This document shows positions 50,741 through 62,955 of a DNA stretch of 64,000 nucleotides, piece after piece. Position 1 is the stretch's first letter. Every line of letters begins with the position of its first letter. This DNA is from Okapia johnstoni (lineage: Eukaryota > Chordata > Mammalia > Artiodactyla > Giraffidae). The translations under genes and the position numbers were made by a program. The notes beneath the pieces are model-generated. The model was not told where the DNA came from. It was given only the letters and a program-made list of their open reading frames with translations, and did no database searches. The DNA lies in contig CM044320.1 of NCBI GenBank assembly GCA_024291935.2, positions 55,122,001 through 55,186,000 on the forward strand, given 5' to 3'.

Positions 50741-51208
50741 AAAGGTGCCTCATTTCCCATTCCTATCCTATTCTCTGGGGAAGATCCAAAAGTTCTCACT
50801 ATTCCCAATGCCTGATGCTGCAAACAAGGATACCTTGCCTTTCAAATCTAAAAACCCCTTCCCTGGCTAGGCTGTCTTCCTCCACCAAGAGTTCCAAGTG
50901 TCAAGCCACAAAATAAACATGCCTTCTTCTGTCAGGATAGCTAGCCCATTCCGACAGCACTGGTAACTGACTTCCCTTGGAACGCTGACTCAGACTACAG
51001 CCATACTGACTGAGGCTCATTCTCTCATAATGTCCTTTCCTTAACCTCCCTTTCCTAGTCAGGACAGTGAGGCAGAAGGAAGATGATGAAAGAAGGAAGG
51101 TTATTATACTAAGGGAAGCTATTCAAAGACAACTGCCATGTCCAAGCTGCACAGAACACAAAGATGACTGTTCTCTGTTCTTATTTCTTCTACACTATGT
51201 AGGTTCTA

Positions 51209-51415
51209 GGGGGCCCAGGTGGCGCAGTGGTAAAGAATCTACCTGCCAATGCAAGAGTTCGTCATGGGTTCAATCTCTGGGTTGGGAAGATCCCCTGGAG
51301 TAGGAAATGGCAACCCACTCCAGGATTGCATGGAAAACTCCATGAACTTGAAGAGCCCAGCGGGCTACAGTCCATGGGGTCACAGAATCAGACAAGGCTG
51401 AATGACTGAGCACAC
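51209..51415 (+). mobile_element. Bov-tA SINE with 12-bp target duplication
   Basis: gggggcccaggtggcgcagt to gaatgactgagcacac. Flanked by atgtaggttcta at 51197-51208 and 51416-51427. Confidence 0.95.
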
Positions 51416-51906
51416 ATGTAGGTTCTACAGCATCAACCAGGTAATAGTTCTACCATTATATCTCCAGCACTTAATTTAGTGCTGAGTACATAAAAAAATG
51501 AAAGGAAGTATTTGTTGAACCTGTAGATTGAGCAAATGAATGAATAAATCTATCTTTTCTGTCACTATCAATTTACTCATCCAATAAAGAATATGGTTTT
51601 TTGCTCCTACCATTCTCAGAGAATCAAAAAATTCAGTTTCATTCTTTATAGAGGTAACTCTTCTAGAGGGAAGAAAGGCCCCAAATCTTGACATATTTTA
51701 GACAGATGTCTCATGTAGAAAATAAGGCCTAGAAACAGGAAAGCATGATTTAACCGAACACTCAAGGTATATAGCAGGTTTTAAAATATTCAGTGACTAA
51801 ATAAAGGAACCACATACCAACAGTCTAGGCTGGGTTTTCTGCCACTGCTCTGGTCACTTCACCAGAGAACTGGAAATGTCTTTAAAATTGCAGGACATTC
51901 ACAATA

Positions 51907-52950
51907 AACTGTGGAAAATTCTGAAAGAGATGGGAATACCAGACCACCTGACCTGTCTCTTGAGAAACCTGTATGCAGGTCAGGAAGCAACAGTTAGAAC
52001 TGGACATGGAACAACAGACTGGTTCCAAACAGGAAAAGGAGTACGTCAAGGCTGTATATTATCACCCAGCTTATTTAACTTATATGCAGAGTACATCATA
52101 AGAAATGCTGGGCTGGAAGAAACACAAGCTGGAATCAAGATTGCTGGGAGAAATATCAATAACCTCAGATATGCAGATGACACCACCCTTATGGCAGAAA
52201 GTGAAGAAGAACTAAAGAGCCTCTTGATGAAGGTGAAAGAGGAGAGTGAAAAAGTTGGCTTAAAGCTCAACATTCAGAAAACTAAGATCATGGCATCTGG
52301 TCCCATCACTTCATGGGAAATAGATGGGGAAACAGTGGAAACTGTCAGACTTTATTTTTTTTGGCTCCAGAATCACTGCTGATGGTGACTGCAGCCATGA
52401 AATTAAAAGACGCTTACTCCTTGGAAGGAAGGTTATGGCCAACCTAGATAGCATATTTAAAAGCAGAGACATTACTTTGCCAACAAAAGTCCGTCTAGTC
52501 AAGGCTATGGTTTTTCCAGTGGTCATGTATGGATGTGACAGTTGGACGGTGAAGAAGGCTGAGCACCGAAGAATTGATGCTTTTGAACTGTGGTGTTGGA
52601 GAAGACTCTTGAGAGTCCCTTGGACTGCAAGGAGATCCAATCAATCCATCCTAAAACAGATCAATCCTGGATGTTCATTGGAAGGTCTGATGTTGAAGCT
52701 GAAACTCCAATACTTTGGCCACCTCATGCGAAGGGTTGACTCATTGGAAAAGACCCTAATGCTGGGTAGGATTGGGGGCGGGAGGAGAAGGGGACGACAG
52801 AGGATGAGATGGTTGGATGGCATCACCGACTCGATGGACATGGGTTTGGGTAGATTCCAGGAGTTGGTGATGGACAGAGAGGCCTGGCGTGCTGCAATTC
52901 ATGGGGTCGCAAAAAGTCGGACACAACTGAGCGACTGAACTGAAACTGAA
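51907..52950 (+). mobile_element. BovB (RTE) LINE, 5'-truncated
   Basis: Encodes [45 protein letters not shown] (YADD), then in another frame [19 protein letters not shown] and the end of the ORF. One frameshift at about 52.35 kb. The tail is ggacacaactgagcgactg followed by aactgaaactgaa. Confidence 0.95.
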
Positions 52951-55869
52951 AAGCCACACTCCAGAGGCTGTAACAAGGTTATTTCCCTTTCAAGATCTGT
53001 TTCTCAATTTCAGCTCTAACAGTTAGACATCACCACTTTCTTCAAAAATACATTACACTCCTCCTCAAAAAAAAAAAAGAACTGAGAAGGCAGGTTAAAG
53101 ATCCCATTTAGTGAGGCAGGCTTTATAAATTTATAATTTTATAAATCAAAATTATGAAAAACAAGTTGGTGAAAATGTTCCCTCTGACCCATGTGCAACA
53201 AAGCTGAGAAAGTATAATCTTGGGCTATGAGGTATATGAGAACATTCATATCCTAAGAAACAAATCCGGAAGATTATTTGCCCCCAAAAATCCTCAAGAG
53301 TTTTATAAGTCACTCTATGTCATAGCAAATAAAATTTTTGGCACTACTGCCTCACTGTACACATCTCACATAAGACTGAGCAGCATACCAGTTATTGGAA
53401 TAACTTCCACACTATTTTAACTATTTTATTATTTTAGTAAAAGAATATAGCACACCTCTTCAGAGGTGAGAAGAAAGGTCAACAGGAGCAAGACACAGTA
53501 ACCCTAACAAGCTTTGCTTCTCCCTTGGCAACACCCGATTCCAGAACCACAAGATTGCAAGATGAGCCTGTCGGGGCATTCTAGATTTCTGACTGACTCT
53601 GAGGTCGGCCCACATAGTTCTCTCTACACCTCAAATTTTCTCCTCTACAGAGAGGCTTAAAAAAAAAAAAAAAAAAAACAAAGTCAATATTCAGAAATCC
53701 ACTTCTGAGAGAAAAATACATCCATTTTACAAAAAGGCCATGAAAGCTTTACTTCATTCAGCTTTCCGATCAATTATGTATCGAATGAAGCCATAGCTAT
53801 CTCAAAAATCAACTTCTCTTAAAGAGTCCAAAGAAACAGTAGTCTTTCTCCTTCCTTCATTGTTTTAATTTCCAACAGGGAAAATCAGTTTACTATTCTG
53901 TCAGGCCCCAATCTAGGTAAACAAAGGCTGAAGAAAGGGGAACTTAAAAATCAGTGTCAAGTCAACCCTGTCAGAAAGCAACTCAAAGGAGCCAACCAGT
54001 CAAGCAGAGGGGCAAGAAAAAGGAGAATGACACTGAACTTGATTTTACTGTTTCCAGAATATCAACTCCAACAGCCCCAGTAAAAAGAGCAATGCTGCTA
54101 TCCTAACAGTGATGATGCCGCTGTCACATAATCATATATGTCTATCAGGTCCTATCCTGGACCTTTAATCTAAGAATCTACAATTAAGGTGGAAAATACT
54201 GAAAAGATTATTTAAATGTTAGGCTTAAGCCATCTTCAGAATAGTTCAAATGATCTCAATACTTACATCTCTCAAAATATAAAATCCTGAGGCCAACTCA
54301 CCTCAAACCAAACCCAGGGTCTAACTAAGTTCCTGGGGGTATAGTACACAGAGTCCATCACTGTACCCTGCAATAAAAATCTCCTGGAGTTACCAGGTGG
54401 GAGAAAGAGAAAAATCTTTGCATAGACACATGACTTTGCATAGAACAGGGGAAAAGGTTACCACTCTCCATGAATGGTAATAAGAGAATATGTCTTTTAT
54501 GAACTGAGGTGTAAGTCATATGATAACTAACTCTCCTAATGAGTTGTTTCTGCAGAAGGTAAACCATCCTCTATGTTAACTAGCAGGGTTCCAACAGGGA
54601 CTTATTCTTAGGCTAGAATTACCACTGAGGAACATGCCCACCACCCTCACTCTGCAAATCAGTCCTACCCAAACACACAAATCCCACTCAGTTAAACCTT
54701 CCCTCTTCCCTCCTCTTCTTCTACATCTCAGAACTGACTTCTTCACAAGCTCACTTGCTCAAGTGGTCTGCAATACAGAAACTGTCATATGTAAGAATAT
54801 ATTTAATATTCATATACACATATAAAGCAAGATCCCCAAAAGCCACTCTCACGCCACAAAAGATCCCAAGTCTTCCTGGCTGCTCTTTACACTCAGGGAA
54901 TTTGCATCACCTGTACTGAAAGTGTAGCCCTGCTGGTGAATGAGTGAGTTTGATTTTCTATGACCTCTAGCTCAGGAGAAAAAAATCCAGACAAGGAGAC
55001 AGAGATGCTTTGGAGGGGGGATTGGGATCAGTGAGTCAACCGCAGTGACTACTTTCAGTTGACAAATTAAGTCTACTAAAAAGAAAAAAAAAAAAAAAGA
55101 CAAACGAAAGGACTCTCAGACCACATGGTTGGCAGGATCCAAGCTTGCCTGAAGGCCTCAGAAAATGAAACCAAATCTGATTAAAATGGACATTTCAAAA
55201 CAACAAGAGACGCAGCAGCAAACGCACAGCTGCCATTTCCCGGCCACTTCCTGCGGGAGGCTTGGGGGAGGGGCTGTTTGTGTACAGATGGAGGTGGAAG
55301 CTATCCCCCCCGCATCGCCCTCCGACGGATGCAAATCTCTCACTCCAACAAATCCTACAAAGGATGACTGCTGATGGCACTGCCTTCCCCTGAAAATTGG
55401 GGACCTCAGGAAAGAAAGGGATGATGCGGGATCATCTTTTCTGCCATGGAAATGGGGATCCCCTTAGCAAGGGATCCCCCTCGGAAAGGGTTCCCTCTTT
55501 ATTCTTCGCTCCGGCCCCTAAGCTCAGCTCAAATCCGGACGCCTCAGCACCGGCCCTACCAACCCCCATCCCTGGAGTGGGGGATTCTCCCTGGACTCGA
55601 GGGCCCCAAGCCAAGCACAGCTTCACTCCAGCAAGGCTTGCTCCTGCTCGCCAAGCTCAAGAGAACGTGCACCCCACCCCCTACTCCGCCAAGGAGACAC
55701 CCCGAAGCCCCTGGAAAGCCCTTTAACCTCCACTCACCGTTGCCAAAACGCCCCAACCCCCACAAACGGAGTGTGTAACCCGTCCAGGGAACCCCCTCAC
55801 CTACCCTTCGCACTGGGGCAATCCCCACCCCTTCTTAAGAGGTGGAGCCCCTCCCGGGGATTCCACCCC

Positions 55870-56540
55870 GAGTCCCCCACAGGAGTCATCTCCACGAGCC
55901 AGGCGGCTTCTCCGCCTCCTCCTCGCAGCCGCCGCCGTCGCCGGGAGCCTCCACAGCTCCTCTCGCTCCCGCCCCCGCCGCCCCATCCCGGGTCTACAGC
56001 AGGCCGGCCAGCCCCCTTCTCCTTCCAGCCCCTTGGGCGGAGAGACCCCCGACGAGGGCTGGGTCCTAACTAGAAAGTCAGCGTCTCTCCCTCTACTTCC
56101 CCGCAAGGCTGTAGGCAGTTCCAGAGCCTCCGTTCCCTAAGGGAAACCTCGGATGAAAGCGGGGCTCCCTCCCCTCAGGCCCCCAGTCACAGACCCAACA
56201 GACCTGAGGCGGCGGCGTCCAGCCAGGCTCGGGGCTTGTCTCTCCCCGGGGGACAGGCGGTTCACATGGCCGCGCTCCGGGCGCCAGGAGGGGAGGGGAA
56301 CGCGGGGGAGGGGGTCTGGGGTCCGGGAGGGGGGAGGGGGACGCGGCTCAACCGCGGGGCCCGAGCGGAGCCAACATGGCCGGCGGGGGAGGAGTGAGCC
56401 GAAGCCGGAGGGGGCGGGGAAGCTGCGGCCGCAGGAGAGCCGCCTTCCGCCGCCGGGTCCTAGCGCCGGGCATCCCGGCTCCCTGACCCGGATCTGGGTC
56501 CTAGCGCCGCGGCGTCACCCTAGCCTACCGGTAAGCTACC
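55870..56540. promoter_or_regulatory. BAZ2A: Second CpG island, possible alternative BAZ2A promoter
   Basis: CpG-dense, with ggggcgg and ccgccgccg motifs. Two consensus donors follow on the minus strand, ending exons at 55801 (GGTAG|gtgagg) and 55738 (CAACG|gtgagt). Either could end an alternative first exon. Long open frames here on both strands are CpG-island artefacts. Confidence 0.6.
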
Positions 56541-56831
56541 TCTGCACTGTTTCACTGTGGCCGGTAGTCCCACATCACGTAGAGCAAACTGAAAGGCGTG
56601 CCCTGAACCCAAGGTTAACCTAAAAGACTACACCAAATTTCTAGGACCGAGACATGTGCCAGTCCCCTAAGGGGGGGGGGCGGGGGGGATGGGAGAGGGA
56701 GATCATTTTGCGGGCAGCTATTTCCCATGATAAGTAGTGGAAAAGTGGAAGTGCGGAAGCGGAAAGGTTAGGAAAAATTCAATCCTGGTAAAGAGGTGGG
56801 AAAAGGCAAGCTCCATCTGCTGCCCACTCAC

Positions 56832-56915
56832 CTGCCCCGTGGATGGCAGCCCGGTCCTGCCTGGATCACCAATTTCCCGGCGACATCAGCAGGACCCTGA
56901 GGGTCAGGAAGATTC
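56832..56915 (-). other. BAZ2A: Predicted BAZ2A 5'-UTR exon
   Basis: 84 bp between a strong acceptor (pyrimidine tract ending tacccacag) and a consensus donor GGCAG|gtgagt, both in minus sense. It contains a six-codon upstream ORF (ATG at 56886-56884, TGA at 56868-56866). It fits between the 60-kb island and the first coding exon. Predicted from splice signals only. Confidence 0.5.
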
Positions 56916-59900
56916 CTGTGGGTAAGAAAAGGAACTTTGAGACGAGAAAGGCAAGGCCAGAGTCTAGCCTAAATCTGGTGAGAGGGACAGGGGAGAAACA
57001 GGAAAACTGACCAGCAAATAAGGTGCCCCAAATCACCACTTTTTATATAGTTCCAGTACTTTTTCTGATAGGGCTATATGTGAAAACTTCTGAGAAGAAG
57101 AAGGAAAAATCTAGCACAGGACTAGAGATTAGCTATCACCTAAAATGTCTATTGCAGAGGCCCAGAATGGAGAACAGTGTCATATGTGATGTTAGAATTT
57201 AGAGAATTTCTAGTTGAATCTTCTCTTGTTGTTAGATGAAGAAATTATGGCCTGAAGAGAGTAACCAACTCGTTCAATGTCAAACAGTGGATAAAATGTG
57301 ACCACAAACCAGGTTTTTTTTTTCTTGCAACTTAACAGACTTTGCAGGCATCAAGATAATTCCTATTCAATTCATTGCAATGCAGTTCTACAAACAACTG
57401 CCTAACTGTGCAAAACTCAGGCTGAATTCTCTGGAAGAGGAACAGTTTCAGAGTGGGGATGATGAAACTCTGGCAGGTTGCAGGAGTCAACAAATACTTT
57501 TATCCTCTGGGAGTCTGGGAGGAAAAAGATCTGAAAACTGGGTGGGACCAGAGTAAGGCAGGACCAAATCCATCAGTCTAGATTGGATTTTCTGACTCCA
57601 CAGAGAAGTGAGTTCTTCCTGAGTTTTGACAGACTTCATTCACCACAACAAACAAATGGTTCAGAAAAGCTAAGAAGGAAGTGAGCTTCAGCAAAGCTCC
57701 AAGTGTGTAGGCCAGAGACAGGCTAAGGAGGGTTAGGAGGATGTCTCTCCTGAAAAAAATAGGTTGCCAGTGGGAAGGAGCAGACAGAAATCAAAATCCT
57801 TTTCTCCTCCACGACTCAATAACAGACTTATAGGGTCACCTTGAATAAAAAATCAAGACCCCTAACAGCCTACTAACCTCAAGTGTCTGGGTAAATAGGG
57901 ATCACACTCCGGGTAGGGGGCGGGGTCCTTTCTTCTGGTGAAAGCAAGGATCCAGCAAACTTCTGCTAAGGAATGCCTCCCCCATCCCCCAAATAAAGAC
58001 AAGTGAAGAAGAGAGCTCAGGGCATGGAACTGGCCAACAGAGAGAGCTAGGTATCCTTTTTCTTTTTTTCTTGTTTCTTTTCCAGGGCAGATGAGGGCGA
58101 ACCTTCCTACTTCCCGCCCCCAATCAGGGAGCAGGACAGTCGGAGGCGGGCGGCAGGGGAGGAGCCTACGCCAGTCAGACGGGTGTAGCCACGCCCTCTT
58201 CCCCCCACCACCACACACCCACACACACCCACCCGCTGGCTCCACTCCTCTCCGGAAGAGCCGGTTACTCTTGCGCCCCACTGACTGCCCCCACCCCTTC
58301 CGAGCCTCAGGCCTAGTCTCCAGGGCAACCCCTAGGACTATCCCAGCCAGGAGCCGTTGGGAAGAAGGGTGTTGGATAGGAAAGGGCCACCCGGGATTAG
58401 AAGATAAAGTGAGGCAGGATCCATTCTTTCCCATCTGATGCAGAAAAGACTACGATCACCTTCCTCCTTGAATGAGACCCCTCCTCGTCCCTTCTAATCA
58501 GAGGTCTTCCTTGCTCTTTGAGGATGAGGGTGGGGTGTCAATATGCCAACAGCTGGGTGTTTACTTCTTGCCAGAAGCCACCCCAAACAGCAGCTGTGCT
58601 TCTCCCCCACATCTAGACGACAGAGGGCAGACTGACCCTTTAGATCCTTAGACATTCCTCAATCCTATCAGATGTGGACAATTCCTACCCCATCTCTCTT
58701 TAGGAAGCTACTAGAAACAGGAAGGGGCAAATGGTCATTTTTTTCAGCAACTTGTGAGAGGAGTAGCTAGAGAATACTCTGAACCTCTAACAAGCCAGGC
58801 CAGTGGGCGGGTAATGAAGAGAATGGGGAGGGAGAAATTAGCACCTGCTCTCCCTTTCTCACCCTCTCTGTGTTCCTGCTGTACCACCCTGACTGGGGTC
58901 AGCTGCCATAGTGCATGGCTCCACTGAGGAGCCAGATGGCTGGAGCTCAGAGGGGGAAGAGACAGAAAGGAAGAGAGGGCAGATTCGTTTGTATCCCTCT
59001 CCCTCTCCCTGTCCAGGAATTCAACCCCAAACACCACTGCTGACCACCCTCTCCTTCATCCCCCACCCCCCACCCAGCTCCCACTCAGCCTATGAAACAT
59101 GACTCACATCCAGACACCCTGTCCCTTCATTCTGGAGTGTGTTGTGCTGGGGACAGTGGAGAATGAGAGGGCAAGAAGAAAAGGGGCAGAGCTAAGGTCT
59201 CAGCAGGATTTGGACAAAGGGGAATTCTCTAATGGAGATAGGGTAATTATCAATATTAAAGACTTCCCTCGCCTTCACTGGCTGAAGGGTTCACATGCTA
59301 ATAGGGTCTAGTGGGGAGATAGCCTTCAACCTGGTAACCATTCCAATTTGTCCCACTTTCCTCTCCAGGTTAATGGAAAACTGTCTCCTCCCCCCACCCC
59401 CCACCCTGTATTTTGGGGAGGCCAGATTCTCCCCATCAAAAAGACCACAACTCATCCCTCTTCTCTCCAAATTGGTATGGTCCCCTCAGATTCAGCAGTA
59501 TTCTTTCAAACTCTCCAAGGAGCTTATCCAGACTGGTCTCAGAAGAGGATGAAGAAAGACCTAATTTCCTCAGGACTTCTTTTGCATCTGAATAGAAAAG
59601 GCCGGGCTTCCCAGGCCTTCCTCACCACCCCCAACACCCTTAGAGACTTAGTCCTAGCCTTTTCATCCAGTTCTCCAACAGCCCCTTAAGCCCAGAATCA
59701 CAAGATTCTGGTGGGCCCCCCCATTCCCTGACTCTGGGATAAGAGCGGTTAGGCTGGACTGGCCCACCCCAAGCTTAGAAGGGCCGTTCCCACCTGGGCT
59801 GGTGCTGAGATCGCACCCTCGAAGTCTGGGAGAGATGGGGTAGGGTGAGGGCTTCAGGAAAGCTTTAGATGAGAGTTAGTTGAACTTGAATGGCTAAACG

Positions 59901-60347
59901 GAGCAGGGCCTGAAAGTGACTCTAGGCTATGATAACCCCTACCCCCCTTACTACGGGGAAGGAGAGGAGTTGGGGTGGCGGTTATTCCCCCTCCCATTGG
60001 AGGTTAGGATGGCGTGGGAAAGCGACGGTTCCAGAGGGGAGGAGGCGAAACCCAGACCGCGGGAGATTTTTCTGGCGAGGAAGGCGCGGGGGAGGGGAGA
60101 TCCTGGGTCCAGAATAGGAGGGGTACCCGGGAGAGGTTGGCCGAAAGGCGTGAGAAGCCTCTGGATTCCGGTCGCGGAGGACAGGGGAGAAATGGGCGAG
60201 TAGATAGTGCGGGGGAGAGAGGAAGGGCAGCTCCCGGAGGGGGAGGATCAGATCCTGAGTCCCGGGCAGCGCGGATCCCGGGTAGGAGAGACCGCAGGGG
60301 CGGCCCGCCGGGGGACTCCGGGACCGGACGTGGGTGCCGGGCCTCAC
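56916..60347 (-). other. BAZ2A: BAZ2A first intron
   Basis: A probable MIR relic lies at about 57225-57320; otherwise I see no repeat or gene. A 190-codon open frame at 57862-58434 has no recognisable protein and no splice logic. Confidence 0.55.
57225..57320 (+). repeat. Possible MIR relic
   Basis: gatgaagaaattatggcctg and gtgaccacaaaccaggt follow a MIR-like order; weak. Confidence 0.45.
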
Positions 60348-60560
60348 CTGGAGCAGGGCCGGGCGGTGGCGGTAGCGCAGGTGGCCGAGCCGGGCGGCGG
60401 CGGCGCCTCCTCCCCCAGCCCTGGGCCGGCGGCGGGGCGGAGCGGGGCGGGGGGGGGGGGGGTAGCACTTAAAGGGGCAGGAGCTACTGGGGTAGGGACA
60501 AGCGCTCTCGGGTAGGGCTGTCGCGAAGAATCCGCTGGGGGAGGGGGAAGCGGGTGGCGT
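59985..60560. promoter_or_regulatory. BAZ2A: CpG island, likely main BAZ2A promoter
   Basis: Dense CG dinucleotides and GC boxes (ggggcgg, cgggcgg). It contains a 14-G run at 60449-60462 and the predicted first-exon donor. Confidence 0.75.
60348..60500 (-). other. BAZ2A: BAZ2A probable first exon (non-coding, CpG island)
   Basis: A consensus donor CTCCAG|gtgagg in minus sense ends at 60348 within a very CpG-rich stretch. A gene start here gives a BAZ2A locus of about 35 kb, close to the human gene size as I remember it. The transcription start is not resolved; it should lie about 60.4-60.55 kb. Confidence 0.6.
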
Positions 60561-61545
60561 CTCCTAGGGGCCAGAACCAGGAAGAATCCCAGATGGAGGA
60601 AGAGAACAGATCCCCAGGAAGAAGAGACAGAAACTTCTGCGGTGAAGTGGGGGATGGTGGTGGGTTCGAACTGGAGGACCTGGGATAGCTCCACCCGCGC
60701 TCCGGGAGACACCAGCCGCAATCTCTTCACAAAGGAGGACCAGGAAGGCAGTGAGAGTCACAGGGACTCCGGAGGAATAGAGGTGTTCGAGAGGAAACTC
60801 ACGGCCGAGCCTGCTGCGGGTAACGCACAGCGGCCCTACTAGGTGAACAGGTTCAACTCCTCGGGAGCTCAAGCCCTACCGCTGTGGGGAGACGCAGCCT
60901 CCTTCCCCCGGCACGACCCAAGTGTAAAAGCTTCTGGAATCAGGAAGCCACGAGGGCAAAGACCTCCTAGGCCTTTCAACCTCAGTCTTGTCTCTCCCTG
61001 TCTCTCAGTGACTGGAACGTGGGGGTCCGCCAGTAGCTGCGCTGGTGAAGCTGATGTGGGACCGTGAGAATCGGCTTTATTCTAGTTCAGTTTTCCCCCA
61101 ACCACCGCCACCCTTGCAGCAACCTCTGGGGCAACAGGAAGCAGCTGCTCAGTGCAGCCCCCACCTGGTGGTGGGTCAGGGTCGGGGAGGAAAGAAGACA
61201 GGGACTTAAAAAGGCCTGGGAAAAAATAGAGGGAGAGGCACCTTAAAAATTCTCCAGCGTGACCAAAAGTGGGCTTTACTTTGAGGGGGAGGCCACCAGT
61301 GAGTGCTGTAAAATATTTCTTGAATCCCAGCAGCTTAATGGCGAGGCACAAGGGACTGGGGGTTGCAGGGGTGGGAGTTGGGGGGAAGCCCCCACCTAAG
61401 ATGCAGTCCAGGCTCTTCCCTGAGGCTGGTGCTTGCCAACGCTCACGATCCCTTGGTCAGCAGCCTCACCAGCTGAGCTCTGTGCCCCTATAGTCTGGTT
61501 TCCCCTCCTTCACCCCCCAAAAGAGCAAAGGTTAGGCCCCACCCC

Positions 61546-61558
61546 TGCTGAGTCAGCC
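61546..61558. promoter_or_regulatory. MARE / AP-1-like site
   Basis: TGCTGAGTCAGCC matches the T-type Maf recognition element (TGCTGAGTCAGCA) at 12 of 13 positions and includes a perfect AP-1 core TGAGTCA. Occupancy is unknown. Confidence 0.45.
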
Positions 61559-62836
61559 AGGGAGGGAGGTAGGCATCCCTCAGGCCTTCCCGGGGGCTGG
61601 TCCTCATACTTACTCATGTCAGGCTGGCAGGGCTCCAGGGCTGGGACCACCAGCTCCTCACTGTCCTTGGTTCCCCCTTCACGTGCGGGCTGGTGTTAGA
61701 GCCTCCCAAACTATAAGCTGGGAACTAGCACGAATCAAAAAGCCAATGTATGCTTCCTGCGAACCAAAGACTGAACTGCTGTAGGGTGATGTCCCTGTGT
61801 GACAGACTGGGGTGGGGAGGGAGGAGGGAGGGGCGGGGCTTTCTCTGGGTGGAGAGGGAGGAGGCGGTGAGGACAGGGCAGAACCAGGAGAAATATGGAG
61901 GAAGGTTAGATCTGTGTTGACACCCTGGTGGCGTGGTACCAAAAGAGAGTGGTGAAGGGGGAAGGAAATAGTTGCAGCTAGTGAGAGGGAGAAGGTTCTC
62001 GATGAATGCTAAGAGACAGAAATGGGGGTGGGGAGGGGTAGAAGTATGGGAGAAACCACCTTTAGGATCACAGTTCCTAGGTCTATCTGCATCTAGATAA
62101 CATGGGAAAACAGAGCAGAAAGGGTGGACCCACAGCCTGGGGACTTCTGCGTCAGCTTCTTACCCACTCCAGAGTCAAAACCTAGAGGATGTGCCCACAC
62201 CCCCATAACTCAGCATTTCCCCAAATCCAGGCTTTTCTAGGGGCAAACTACTGAGCTCAGGCGGCTCAGGGGCTCCACCTTCCGGCCAAACCGTGACACA
62301 GGACAGGCTGGTACCAAGGACGTCAGAGGCAGATGGGAGGAAACTTAGAGGCCCCTACTCCACCCCTGGCACCTCTCCCAAGGCCCCTCCCCAACCTTCA
62401 GCCCCCAGGGGCCTCCGAACTGGGATCTCAGTTTATCCTGCCCTGCTTTTACCCAACTTGAATGCCTCGGGGTGGAGCTTATAAATTCAGGCTCCTCCTT
62501 AGGACAAAAACCCCAGCTGGTTTGTAAACAGTCATTAGCAAAGAACCACATCCCAGCAAATGGCCTTCATGGATTTCAAAATGGTGAGATCAGAGTTCTT
62601 GCAGAGCCTTCAGTCCTACCACCAGAGGGCAGATGGGTCTGGGCCTACAAAAGAACATCTAAGGGAACACCCAAGGGGCACCAAATCCGACCTTGCACTT
62701 TAACAGGCACTTGTTAGGTGGCTGTTCTTGTAATCCTTGCAATCTTCATCATTTTAGTAGCCTAAAATGAAGGGAAGATTGTCTAAATTCCATTGTTTAG
62801 CTCAGAAACTCAAGCCCGGCAACCCTGAAAATTACT

Positions 62837-62955
62837 TCTAAAAAAATTTATTTTGGCCACACCACAGGGCATGTGGATCTTAGTTCCCTAACCTGGGATC
62901 GAACTTGCACCCCCTGCAGTGGAAGCAGTCAACCGCTGGACCACCAGGGAAGTCT
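62837..62955 (-). mobile_element. Short CHR-type SINE, antisense, 12-bp target duplication
   Basis: aaaaaatttattttggccac start, ctggaccaccagggaagt end. Flanked by ctgaaaattact at 62825-62836 and 62956-62967. Confidence 0.93.

Larger units (their letters stand above)
45037..56831 (-). other. BAZ2A: BAZ2A long 5' intron
   Basis: Nearly 12 kb with no coding exon found. It holds most of the repeats of this gene: CHR SINEs (46.0-47.25, 48.07 kb), Bov-tA/BOV-A2 (47.84, 48.53, 51.2 kb), two BovB fragments in opposite orientation (49.1 and 51.9 kb) and a MER5A relic. 53-55.7 kb shows nothing recognisable except poly-A runs. An alternative first exon may fall at 55.7-56.5 kb. Confidence 0.7.

Noticed and set aside
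55397..56623. Several open frames of 90-156 codons on both strands at the 56-kb CpG island
   Set aside because: CpG-rich sequence lacks stop codons. The predicted proteins are Pro/Arg/Gly runs with no family likeness.
57862..58434. 190-codon open frame on the - strand
   Set aside because: No recognisable domain, Trp/Gly/Arg-rich composition typical of G+C-rich chance frames, no splice logic, lies in a BAZ2A intron.
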